DNA of 64,000 nt from Polynucleobacter sp. MG-6-Vaara-E2 (lineage in GTDB: Bacteria > Pseudomonadota > Gammaproteobacteria > Burkholderiales > Burkholderiaceae), in assembly GCF_018687695.1 (NCBI RefSeq), contig NZ_CP061303.1, forward strand, positions 1,877,847 to 1,941,846, given 5' to 3'. Shown here in pieces: positions 42,255-49,495 of the stretch (position 1 is the stretch's first letter; each line of letters opens with the position of its first letter). A model generated the notes under the pieces. The model was not told the DNA's origin, made no database searches, and saw nothing but the letters and a program-made list of their open reading frames with translations. A program made the translations under genes and the position numbers.

Positions 42255-43700
42255 TTAATAACGATAATGGTCAGCCTTGTATGGGCCTTCCTTTGTTACG
42301 CCAATATATGCAGCCTGCTGATCAGATAGCTCGGTCAACTGTGCATTGAGCTTCTTCAGCTGTAAGCGTGCAACCTTCTCATCCAAGTGCTTAGGCAATG
42401 TGTAAACACCGATTGGGTATTTATTTGTACCAACTGCATTCCACAATTCAATTTGCGCGATAACTTGATTTGCAAATGAAGAACTCATCACGTAAGAAGG
42501 GTGTCCAGTGCCACAGCCTAAATTTACTAAGCGGCCTTTAGCCAAAATAATGATGCGCTTTTCTGGCTGACCATTGGCTGCTGGGAAAATCACGTGATCT
42601 ACTTGTGGCTTGATCTCTTCCCACTTGTACTTTTCAATACCAGCAACATCGATCTCATTATCAAAGTGGCCGATGTTACAAACAATGGCTTGATCTTTCA
42701 TCTTAGCCATATGGTCATGAGTAATCACATGGTAGTTACCTGTCGCAGATACAAAGATGTCTGCTTTATCAGCAGCGTAGTCCATCGTTACAACACGATA
42801 ACCTTCCATGGCTGCTTGCAATGCACAGATTGGATCTACTTCAGTAACCCAAACTTGAGCAGATAGAGCGCGCAATGCCTGTGCAGAACCCTTACCTACG
42901 TCGCCGTAACCACAAACAACAGCAACTTTACCGGCAATCATCACATCCGTAGCACGCTTAATCGCATCAACCAAAGATTCGCGGCAACCATAGAGGTTGT
43001 CGAACTTGCTCTTGGTTACAGAGTCATTGACGTTAATTGCTGGGAACTTTAGGTCGCCTTTGGCGAACATTTGATACAGACGATGTACACCAGTAGTGGT
43101 TTCTTCTGTAACGCCTTTAACCTTTTCTAAACGTACTGAATACCAAGTTGGATCTTGTGCCAATTTTTTCTTAATGGCAGAGAACAAAATTGTCTCTTCT
43201 TCACTGGTTGGGTGATTCAAGCAAGCTTGATCTTTTTCAGCGCGTGCACCAAGGTGCAATAACAAAGTAGCGTCGCCACCGTCATCCAAAATCATATTGG
43301 TAAAACCGCCGTCAGCCCATTCAAAAATGCGATGGGTGAAATCCCAGTATTGCTCAAGGGTCTCGCCCTTGATCGCATAGACTGGCGTACCATTTGCAGC
43401 AATTGCTGCAGCAGCGTGGTCTTGGGTGGAGAAAATATTGCAAGAAGCCCACTGCACTTCGGCACCAAGCGCCTCAAGGGTCTCGATCAAAACTGCAGTT
43501 TGAATGGTCATGTGCAATGAACCAGTAATGCGCGCACCCCGCAATGGCTGTTGTGCGGCAAACTCGTCACGAATAGCGATCAAGCCGGGCATCTCGGTTT
43601 CAGCAATAGCGATTTCTTTGCGTCCAAAATCAGCCAAAGAAATGTCAGCAATTGCGCAACGTGTTGCAACAAAGTTATTTAAATCAGAAACGGTATTCAT
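42255..43700 (-). CDS. ahcY: Adenosylhomocysteinase
   Basis: A 481-residue NAD-dependent enzyme that hydrolyses S-adenosylhomocysteine to adenosine and homocysteine, relieving product inhibition of methyltransferases. The NAD motif G-Y-G-D-V-G-K-G, the substrate motif D-D-G-G-D-A-T and the C-terminal K-A-D-H-Y-R-Y are canonical. The start is taken at ATG 43700 (M-N-T-V-S-D), with GGAG five bases upstream; a reading frame that begins 20 codons earlier would run through the riboswitch expression platform and is rejected. It lies between metK and metF. Confidence 0.97.
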   Translation of the reverse strand: MNTVSDLNNFVATRCAIADISLADFGRKEIAIAETEMPGLIAIRDEFAAQQPLRGARITGSLHMTIQTAVLIETLEALGAEVQWASCNIFSTQDHAAAAIAANGTPVYAIKGETLEQYWDFTHRIFEWADGGFTNMILDDGGDATLLLHLGARAEKDQACLNHPTSEEETILFSAIKKKLAQDPTWYSVRLEKVKGVTEETTTGVHRLYQMFAKGDLKFPAINVNDSVTKSKFDNLYGCRESLVDAIKRATDVMIAGKVAVVCGYGDVGKGSAQALRALSAQVWVTEVDPICALQAAMEGYRVVTMDYAADKADIFVSATGNYHVITHDHMAKMKDQAIVCNIGHFDNEIDVAGIEKYKWEEIKPQVDHVIFPAANGQPEKRIIILAKGRLVNLGCGTGHPSYVMSSSFANQVIAQIELWNAVGTNKYPIGVYTLPKHLDEKVARLQLKKLNAQLTELSDQQAAYIGVTKEGPYKADHYRY

Positions 43701-43748
43701 TAATGCTCCAGCTAAATACGATCCAATGCTGGAGTGCAAACTCGCTAG
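43701..43748 (-). promoter_or_regulatory. RBS-hiding hairpin and competing stem upstream of ahcY
   Basis: Read leftward, CTCCAGC (43734-43728) pairs perfectly with GCTGGAG (43712-43706), whose GGAG is the ahcY ribosome-binding site. The GAGT at 43743-43740 can pair instead with ACTC at 43735-43732, and TAGCGAG at 43747-43741 can pair with CTCGCTA at 43771-43765 in the aptamer. These mutually exclusive pairings look like a translational expression platform. Pairings are read by eye and not folded. Confidence 0.6.
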
Positions 43749-43760
43749 CCGTTGAACCAT

Positions 43761-43866
43761 GGGTTAGCGAGCGCAGTTGCAATTAGCAAACTCCGTTTAG
43801 GAGCCCACTCCCTTCAAGCCTGGGGAAATGCTGGGTCTCAACATTCCTTGCAACGCTCCTTGAAGG
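43761..43866 (-). promoter_or_regulatory. SAH riboswitch upstream of ahcY
   Basis: Read leftward, the RNA has the conserved core of the S-adenosylhomocysteine riboswitch (RF01057): AAGGAGCGTTGCAA, then CCCCAGGCTTGAAGG, then TGCGCTCGCTAACCC. P1 forms between CCTTCAAG (43866-43859) and CTTGAAGG (43818-43811). The pseudoknot helix forms between GAGCG (43858-43854) and CGCTC (43773-43769). The gene downstream is ahcY, the usual target in betaproteobacteria, where SAH binding turns expression on. An extra hairpin arm separates the aptamer parts. Confidence 0.85.
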
Positions 43867-43896
43867 TATGCCGTAATTGTAAACAATTACGGCATA
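43867..43896. terminator. Long perfect palindrome between metK and the SAH riboswitch
   Basis: TATGCCGTAATTGT at 43867-43880 and ACAATTACGGCATA at 43883-43896 form a 14-base perfect inverted repeat with a two-base spacer. It lies 48 bases after the metK stop and touches P1 of the riboswitch. It may end metK transcripts, but it has no T run on the leftward strand. It could instead be an operator for the ahcY promoter. Confidence 0.45.
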
Positions 43897-43943
43897 TTTC
43901 GCCTCAATACCTCTAGAAACTGCTTTTTGATGCTCTTAAGCGC

Positions 43944-45110
43944 TTACAAGCCTGCTGCGACACGTAATGCTGCGGCCTTGTCTGTCTGCTCCCAAGTAAA
44001 TTCTGGCTCCTCACGACCAAAGTGGCCATAAGCAGCAGTCTTACGATAAATTGGGCGCAAGAGGTTCAGCATCTTCACAATACCTTTTGGACGCAGATCA
44101 AAATGCTCAGAAACTAATTGAGCAATCTTTTCATCAGAGATCTTGCCGGTACCAAATGTACTGACCATCACCGAAGTCGGTTTTGCAACGCCAATTGCGT
44201 ATGAGATTTGAATTAAGCACTTGCTTGCCAAGCCTGCAGCAACGACGTTCTTTGCAACATAGCGACCTGCATATGCAGCTGAGCGGTCAACCTTAGATGG
44301 ATCCTTGCCAGAGAATGCGCCACCACCGTGAGGAGCTGCACCACCGTAGGTGTCCACAATAATTTTGCGGCCAGTTAAACCACAATCACCCTGTGGGCCT
44401 CCGATCACGAATCGACCAGTTGGGTTCACTAAGAAATTAATCGCACCCTTGATCAAGTGCTTTGGTAGTACTGGTTTGATGATTTCTTCGATAACCGCTT
44501 CACGCAATTTTTCGAGAGAAATATCTTCATCATGTTGAGTAGACAACACAACGGTATCGATAGAGTCAGGCTTGCCATCCACATAACGCAAGGTCACTTG
44601 TGACTTCGCATCTGGACGCAACCATGTTAAACGGCCATCGCGGCGCAGTTGTGATTGACGCTCTACTAAACGGTGTGACAAGTGAATTGGCAAAGGCATG
44701 AGCTCTGCGGTTTCGTCACACGCGTAACCAAACATTAAACCCTGATCGCCAGCACCTTGATCCAAGCCATCATCATGGGCTTTATCAACACCTTGAGCAA
44801 TGTCTGGACTTTGCTTGTCATAGGCAACTAACACGGCACAACCTTTGTAGTCGATACCGTAAGCAGTGTTGTCGTAACCGATTTCACGCAAAGTATTTCG
44901 CGCTACTTGGATGTAGTCAACGTTAGCGTTGGTAGTGATTTCGCCAGCCAAAACAACTAAGCCGGTATTGCATAAAGTTTCTGCAGCAACGCGTGCTGTT
45001 GGATCTTGAGCCAAGATGGCATCAAGAATCGAATCAGAAATTTGGTCAGCTACTTTATCGGGGTGGCCTTCAGAGACTGACTCTGAGGTAAAGAAGTAAT
45101 CATTTGCCAT
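43944..45110 (-). CDS. metK: S-adenosylmethionine synthetase
   Basis: A 388-residue enzyme that makes SAM from methionine and ATP. Signatures: G-H-P-D-K-V-A-D-Q-I-S-D near residue 15, G-A-G-D-Q-G-L-M-F-G-Y-A near residue 117 and G-G-G-A-F-S-G-K-D near residue 262. Length is normal. AAGGAA lies upstream of the ATG. A 124-base leader separates the start from a predicted promoter and contains a SAM-II-like aptamer, suggesting feedback by the product. Confidence 0.97.
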   Translation of the reverse strand: MANDYFFTSESVSEGHPDKVADQISDSILDAILAQDPTARVAAETLCNTGLVVLAGEITTNANVDYIQVARNTLREIGYDNTAYGIDYKGCAVLVAYDKQSPDIAQGVDKAHDDGLDQGAGDQGLMFGYACDETAELMPLPIHLSHRLVERQSQLRRDGRLTWLRPDAKSQVTLRYVDGKPDSIDTVVLSTQHDEDISLEKLREAVIEEIIKPVLPKHLIKGAINFLVNPTGRFVIGGPQGDCGLTGRKIIVDTYGGAAPHGGGAFSGKDPSKVDRSAAYAGRYVAKNVVAAGLASKCLIQISYAIGVAKPTSVMVSTFGTGKISDEKIAQLVSEHFDLRPKGIVKMLNLLRPIYRKTAAYGHFGREEPEFTWEQTDKAAALRVAAGL

Positions 45111-45144
45111 TGCACATTCCTTAAAAAATTAACACGATCTATGG

Positions 45145-45151
45145 GACAACT
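45145..45151 (-). promoter_or_regulatory. Possible expression platform of the metK leader
   Basis: Read leftward, AGTTGTC at 45151-45145 is fully complementary to GACAACT at 45215-45209, which lies in the loop of the SAM-II-like aptamer. That pairing would disrupt the aptamer pseudoknot. Downstream is CACG...CGTG followed by TTAATTTTTTAA (45123-45134 region) just before the ribosome-binding site, a possible weak terminator. Inferred by eye. Confidence 0.4.
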
Positions 45152-45175
45152 CGACGTGCCAGGAACTACAACGGC

Positions 45176-45232
45176 GACGCTTTAGCAGAATTTTTGGATC
45201 GCCCTGCAAGTTGTCTTAACTCAGCGATGCGG
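45176..45232 (-). promoter_or_regulatory. SAM-II-like riboswitch aptamer upstream of metK
   Basis: Read leftward the leader has ATCGCTGAGTTAAG, then TTGCAGGGCGATCC, an A-rich link, and TGCTAAAGCG. This matches the order of conserved parts in SAM-II (RF00521): P1, a TGATTTAA-like loop start, TTGCA, the P1 return strand, an A-rich link and GCTAAA. P1 is ATCGC (45228-45224) with GCGAT (45202-45198). The pseudoknot would be GCAG (45207-45204) with CTGC (45188-45185). SAM-V shares the core and is an alternative. The target gene makes SAM. Confidence 0.65.
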
Positions 45233-45234
45233 TA

Positions 45235-45264
45235 ATTCTATCTGAAAAGGGTGAAATCGATCAA
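45235..45264 (-). promoter_or_regulatory. metK: Putative sigma-70 promoter of metK
   Basis: Read leftward, TTGATC (45264-45259) and TAGAAT (45240-45235) are separated by 18 bases. Transcription would begin around 45230, directly at the first base pairs of the SAM-II-like aptamer, which supports both calls. Confidence 0.5.
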
Positions 45265-45312
45265 GGCATAGTTAAATTTGGTCAATAGAGCGGCATTGAA
45301 TATCATTGGGGG

Positions 45313-46176
45313 GTGAGAAAAATCCTTTTAAAGATTGGCCTAAACATCATTGCTGTACTGCCCCTTGCGGTAGTGCAGGTAATCGGCGCTTTTCTAGGTA
45401 TGTTGGCATACGTGGGATCAAAGCAATATCGCTCGCTCTTTAGACCTCAGTATGAGGCTGTCATCAGGATGCATAAGCTACCCCTCAAACTTTGGCCGGC
45501 AGTCCGTGCATCAGGCATGTTGTTTTCAGATAGCTTATGGATTTGGCGCAACCCCCAAAAGGCGCTCACATCGGTGGAAGTGCAAAACTGGGATGTCGTG
45601 GAAACAGCAATCAAGGAAGGCCATGGTCTTGTTATGTTAACGCCCCATCTTGGCGGTTTTGAAATTATTCCGAGAGTGTTGGCACAACATTTTCCGGCTA
45701 CTATTTTGTATCGCCCATCACGTCAAGAGTGGCTCAATGAAGTTGTTGAACAAGGTCGTGCCTATCCCAATATGCACTTTGTTCCAACCAATCTCAACGG
45801 CGTTCGCCAAATGACCAGAGCTCTCACTCGTGGCGAAGCTATTGGCATTCTTCCAGACCAAGTTCCGAGCGGTGGCGAAGGGGTATGGGTTCCTTTCTTT
45901 GGTAAACCTGCGTATACGACGCCTTTACCCGCTCGACTGGCTAACCGAAATAACACTCCCGTAGTCATGTTTACTGCCAAACGTAAAGCGCTCGGGAAGG
46001 GCTGGCTAATGCAAGCAACTCGACTAAACCGTTTGCCCGAAGACCCTGCGCTTGCGGCTACAGAATTGAATATCGCTATTGAAAATGCTGTCCTTGTTGC
46101 TCCCGAACAATTTATTTGGTCTTATAACCGCTATAAGCATCCAGCTGGCGCAGAATTGCCACCGAACAGAAAATAG
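45313..46176 (+). CDS. Lipid A biosynthesis acyltransferase (LpxL/HtrB family), copy 1
   Basis: A 287-residue membrane-associated acyltransferase that adds secondary acyl chains to lipid A. An N-terminal hydrophobic helix (about 10-30) precedes the catalytic motif H-L-G-G-F-E (HxxxxE) near residue 115, then I-L-P-D-Q-V-P. The start is GTG at 45313, with a run of G just upstream. It is divergent from metK and is followed 19 bases later by a second family member. Which of the two acts first on lipid A is not decidable from sequence. Confidence 0.9.
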   Translation: MRKILLKIGLNIIAVLPLAVVQVIGAFLGMLAYVGSKQYRSLFRPQYEAVIRMHKLPLKLWPAVRASGMLFSDSLWIWRNPQKALTSVEVQNWDVVETAIKEGHGLVMLTPHLGGFEIIPRVLAQHFPATILYRPSRQEWLNEVVEQGRAYPNMHFVPTNLNGVRQMTRALTRGEAIGILPDQVPSGGEGVWVPFFGKPAYTTPLPARLANRNNTPVVMFTAKRKALGKGWLMQATRLNRLPEDPALAATELNIAIENAVLVAPEQFIWSYNRYKHPAGAELPPNRK

Positions 46177-46195
46177 ATTCATTATCATTTTTGAA

Positions 46196-47095
46196 ATGAC
46201 CTGGTTATCCAACCTCTTCAATTTCTCAGCACTCAGCCTATTACGCTTGTTTGCATTTCTTCCCAACGCCATCACAGTATATGTAGGCTACGGACTTGGT
46301 TGGCTTGCGGCGCATATTCCCAATAGTCGCGCGAAAGTTGTTAAAACAAATTTACGCCTATGTTTTCCAGCTCTGAGCGAAAAAGAAGTTGATGCTTTAG
46401 CACTTGAGCACTGGAAATTATTTGGCCGCAGCGTCCTAGAAAGAAGTCGTATTTGGCTGGGCAGCGGAAAACAAATTACCGATATTGTGACGATCGATTC
46501 TGCAATCACTTTAGGTGATCGCAAACCTCGACTCCTGATCAACCCTCACTTTGTTGGCCTTGAAGGGGGTTTTATGGCGCTATCTGTTTTGGCAAATCAA
46601 CATGATTGGCCCAGAGGCGCAGGCCTTTATCAGAATATGAAGAACCCATTCTTTAATCAAAAAATGATTGAGTGGAGAAATCGATTTGGGGGTAAGTCTA
46701 TTGAAAGACAAAGTCGACTACGGGATCTCATTCGTGAAATCCAAACTGGGAATTTTATTTTTATCGCGCCCGATATTGATTTGGGTCCTCGTGACTCCGT
46801 ATTCGTACCCTTTTTTGGCATTCAGACCAATACCATTACTTCTGTATCACGCTTAGCTAGGCTGAGTGGGGCAGAGGTGTGCTTAATGACGACAACCCTA
46901 AACAAAGATCGCAAAGGCTATACCTGTCATATCAGCGCCCCACTCCCAAATTTTCCAAGTGATGATGTTGAAAAAGATACGGCTCGCCTAAACCAATACA
47001 TTGAAGAGCTTGTTAGAGAAAGACCAGCAGAGTACTATTGGGTTCATAAGCGCTTTAAGCATCGTCCTCCTGGCGAAGCTAGCCTTTACGATTAA
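46196..47095 (+). CDS. Lipid A biosynthesis acyltransferase (LpxL/LpxM family), copy 2
   Basis: A 299-residue paralogue of the preceding protein. An N-terminal hydrophobic segment, a Y-G-L-G-W-L-A-A-H-I-P motif and the catalytic N-P-H-F-V-G-L-E (HxxxxE) are visible, followed by F-I-A-P-D-I-D-L-G-P-R-D-S-V-F-V-P-F-F-G. The reading frame is open 39 codons further upstream, into the preceding gene. The start is set at ATG 46196, where family similarity begins, though the ribosome-binding site is weak. With copy 1 it probably completes a hexa-acylated lipid A. Confidence 0.87.
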   Translation: MTWLSNLFNFSALSLLRLFAFLPNAITVYVGYGLGWLAAHIPNSRAKVVKTNLRLCFPALSEKEVDALALEHWKLFGRSVLERSRIWLGSGKQITDIVTIDSAITLGDRKPRLLINPHFVGLEGGFMALSVLANQHDWPRGAGLYQNMKNPFFNQKMIEWRNRFGGKSIERQSRLRDLIREIQTGNFIFIAPDIDLGPRDSVFVPFFGIQTNTITSVSRLARLSGAEVCLMTTTLNKDRKGYTCHISAPLPNFPSDDVEKDTARLNQYIEELVRERPAEYYWVHKRFKHRPPGEASLYD

Positions 47096-47104
47096 AGAGA
47101 TATT

Positions 47105-48007
47105 TTGAGTACTCATCAAACCAACGTTGGACGCAAAATTCGCTTCACCAAAATGCATGGTGCTGGCAATGACTTTATTGTGCTCAATGGAATTGATCAA
47201 GACCTCAGTGGAATAACGCGAGAGCAATGGAAAACATTGGCGCATCGTCAATTTGGTATTGGCGCGGATCAAATTCTTTTAGTAGAAAAAACAACTAGGT
47301 CAGATGCCGATTTTAAATACCGAATCTTCAACTCAGATGGCGGCGAAGTGGAGCAATGCGGCAATGGTTCACGTTGCTTTGTACGCTTTGTCTTAGATCA
47401 CGGCCTGTCTACTAAGAATCCACTACGTGTAGAAGTTGCGCACACCGTCCTTACCCTCAAATCCTACCCAGACGGTCAAGTAGAAGTCGATATGGGTGCG
47501 CCAATTTTTGAGCATAGCCAAGTTCCGTTTAATGCAAACGGCTTAGCGAGCATGCAAGAGTTTCATGAAACGCTATATGCACTTGCTCTAGATCACCCTG
47601 CAACTCACGATAGTTTTGTGGGCGTTCTTTCCATGGGTAATCCACATGCCGTGCAAGTTGTGGGCGATCTCGAGAGTGCGCCCGTCCTGACAGAAGGGCC
47701 GGAAATTGAAAGGCATTTAGCATTCCCGAAGAGGGTAAATGCTGGCTATATGCAGGTTCTCAATCGCAATGAAATTAAGTTGCGGGTTTATGAGCGCGGC
47801 GCTGGAGAAACGCTTGCCTGCGGCACAGGCGCTTGCGCGGCAGTCGTATCAGGTATTCGCAGAGGCCTACTGGACTCGCCGGTAAAAGTGCGTACTCGTG
47901 GTGGCGACCTTCAAATTGCCTGGGGTGGCATGGTCAATAACATATCCCAACCCGTCATCATGACCGGACCAGCCGTTACTGTTTTTGAGGGTGAAACAGA
48001 GATCTAA
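47105..48007 (+). CDS. dapF: Diaminopimelate epimerase
   Basis: A 300-residue enzyme that makes meso-diaminopimelate for lysine and peptidoglycan. The two catalytic cysteines are in C-G-N-G-S-R-C near residue 88 and C-G-T-G-A-C-A near residue 239; K-M-H-G-A-G-N-D-F-I marks the true N-terminal domain. The start is TTG at 47105, giving 16 residues before that motif. It follows the acyltransferases by nine bases. Its stop lies in a palindrome shared with pyrE. Confidence 0.95.
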   Translation: MSTHQTNVGRKIRFTKMHGAGNDFIVLNGIDQDLSGITREQWKTLAHRQFGIGADQILLVEKTTRSDADFKYRIFNSDGGEVEQCGNGSRCFVRFVLDHGLSTKNPLRVEVAHTVLTLKSYPDGQVEVDMGAPIFEHSQVPFNANGLASMQEFHETLYALALDHPATHDSFVGVLSMGNPHAVQVVGDLESAPVLTEGPEIERHLAFPKRVNAGYMQVLNRNEIKLRVYERGAGETLACGTGACAAVVSGIRRGLLDSPVKVRTRGGDLQIAWGGMVNNISQPVIMTGPAVTVFEGETEI

Positions 48008-48025
48008 GAATCGTTATTCTTAGAT
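48002..48025. terminator. Hairpin holding the stop codons of dapF and pyrE
   Basis: ATCTAAGAAT (48002-48011) and ATTCTTAGAT (48016-48025) form a perfect 10-base stem with loop CGTT. The dapF stop TAA (48005-48007) and the pyrE stop (48022-48020, leftward) each lie in one arm. It may act as a bidirectional terminator, though neither side has a long T run. Confidence 0.45.
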
Positions 48026-48688
48026 GCCATATTTCTCGCGATAGGCTTTAACAGCTGGCAAGTAGTTTGTAAGCTGAGCATCACTTGAGGCGGTTAAGAA
48101 AGACATCAAGCCAGTTAAGTTTGCAATTGAAATTACCGGCAAACCAAACTCTTGTTCAACCGCTTGCACGGCTGACTTATCACCAACTTCTGTAGCGCTT
48201 CCTGATCTTTCCATGCGGTCTAAAGCAATCAACACTGCTGCAGGCTCTGCGCCAGCCTTGCGTATCAGGTCTACAGACTCTCTTACTGACGTTCCCGCAG
48301 AGATGACATCATCAATGATGACAACTTTTCCTTTAACTGGGGCGCCCACCAAAACACCGCCTTCACCATGATCTTTCGCTTCTTTACGGTTATAGGCATA
48401 GGGCACATTGATCCCGTTGTCTGCTAGAGCAATGGCGGTAGCAGCCGCCAAAGTAATGCCCTTATATGCAGGGCCATAAAGCATATCGAATTGAAGCTTA
48501 GATTCTTGTAAGGCTTTGGCGTAGTAGCGGCCTAAAGCTCCCAAACGAGCGCCATCATCAAATCCGCCTGCATTAAAGAAATAAGGCGAGAGTCTGCCAG
48601 CTTTAGTTTTAAACTCCCCAAAGGACAGAACCTTTGCTTCTAAAGCAAACTGAATAAATTTATCTTGATTTGAATTATTTGAGCTCAT
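48020..48688 (-). CDS. pyrE: Orotate phosphoribosyltransferase
   Basis: A 222-residue enzyme of pyrimidine synthesis that joins orotate to PRPP. The PRPP loop is V-V-I-I-D-D-V-I-S-A-G-T-S near residues 122-134, and the early motif S-P-Y-F-F-N-A-G is typical. Length is normal for proteobacteria. It is convergent with dapF and divergent from xthA, whose start is only eight bases away, so both promoters must overlap the other gene's coding start. Confidence 0.95.
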   Translation of the reverse strand: MSSNNSNQDKFIQFALEAKVLSFGEFKTKAGRLSPYFFNAGGFDDGARLGALGRYYAKALQESKLQFDMLYGPAYKGITLAAATAIALADNGINVPYAYNRKEAKDHGEGGVLVGAPVKGKVVIIDDVISAGTSVRESVDLIRKAGAEPAAVLIALDRMERSGSATEVGDKSAVQAVEQEFGLPVISIANLTGLMSFLTASSDAQLTNYLPAVKAYREKYGI

Positions 48689-48696
48689 AGGCCTAC

Positions 48697-49479
48697 ATGT
48701 TACGCATCATTTCCGCGAACCTCAACGGTATTCGTTCCGCAGTCAAAAAAGGCTTCCTACCGTGGGCTGTAAAGCAAAAAGCGGATTTCATTTGTATGCA
48801 AGAGCTTAAGGCTCAGAGAGATGATCTTGAAGATGCCATCCTCAATCCCGATGGTATGCATGGCTTCTTTCATCATGCAGAGAAAAAAGGTTATAGCGGC
48901 TGCGGCATCTATACACCCCATCAACCCGATGAGGTCCTTTATGGATATGGCAATGAGGAATTCGATGCCGAAGGCCGTTATGTAGAAGCGCGCTTCAAAA
49001 GCCTTTCAGTAATCTCGGTATACATGCCTTCAGGCTCAAGCTCTCCTGAGCGCCAAGAGGCCAAATACCGCTACCTAGACAGCTTCTTGCCTCATCTGAT
49101 TAAGCTTAAAAAATCCGGCCGAGAAATTGTGCTTTGTGGGGATGTCAATATTGCGCATCACGAGATCGATTTAAAAAATTGGAAGGGGAATATCAAAAAC
49201 TCTGGCTTCTTGCCAGAGGAACGGGCATGGCTTACCAATCTCTTTGACAAGGTAGGTTACGTTGATGTGTATCGCAAACTAGAACCCGAAGCTGGAGATT
49301 CTTGCTACACCTGGTGGAGTAATCGCGGTCAAGCTTATACCAAGAATGTTGGATGGCGTATTGACTATCACATCAGCACACCCGGTATCGCTGCTACCGC
49401 TAAAAAAACTACTGTTTATAAGGGTGAGAAATTCTCAGACCACGCACCACTGACTGTGGATTACGACTGGAAACTTTAA
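48697..49479 (+). CDS. xthA: Exodeoxyribonuclease III
   Basis: A 260-residue AP endonuclease and 3'-5' exonuclease of the EEP family. Motifs: A-N-L-N-G-I-R-S-A near residue 7, M-Q-E-L-K with the catalytic Glu, G-D-V-N-I-A-H with the catalytic Asp, and the final S-D-H-A-P-L. It functions in base excision repair. pyrE-xthA divergence is common in betaproteobacteria. Confidence 0.94.
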   Translation: MLRIISANLNGIRSAVKKGFLPWAVKQKADFICMQELKAQRDDLEDAILNPDGMHGFFHHAEKKGYSGCGIYTPHQPDEVLYGYGNEEFDAEGRYVEARFKSLSVISVYMPSGSSSPERQEAKYRYLDSFLPHLIKLKKSGREIVLCGDVNIAHHEIDLKNWKGNIKNSGFLPEERAWLTNLFDKVGYVDVYRKLEPEAGDSCYTWWSNRGQAYTKNVGWRIDYHISTPGIAATAKKTTVYKGEKFSDHAPLTVDYDWKL

Positions 49480-49495
49480 GCGATTGAGAGCGGGT

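Noticed and set aside
43701..43760. N-terminal extension of ahcY to 43760
   Set aside because: The extra 20 residues are not part of AhcY, have no good ribosome-binding site and would be translated through the riboswitch expression platform.
46079..46195. N-terminal extension of the second acyltransferase
   Set aside because: It overlaps the first acyltransferase gene, and the family-like N-terminus begins at ATG 46196.
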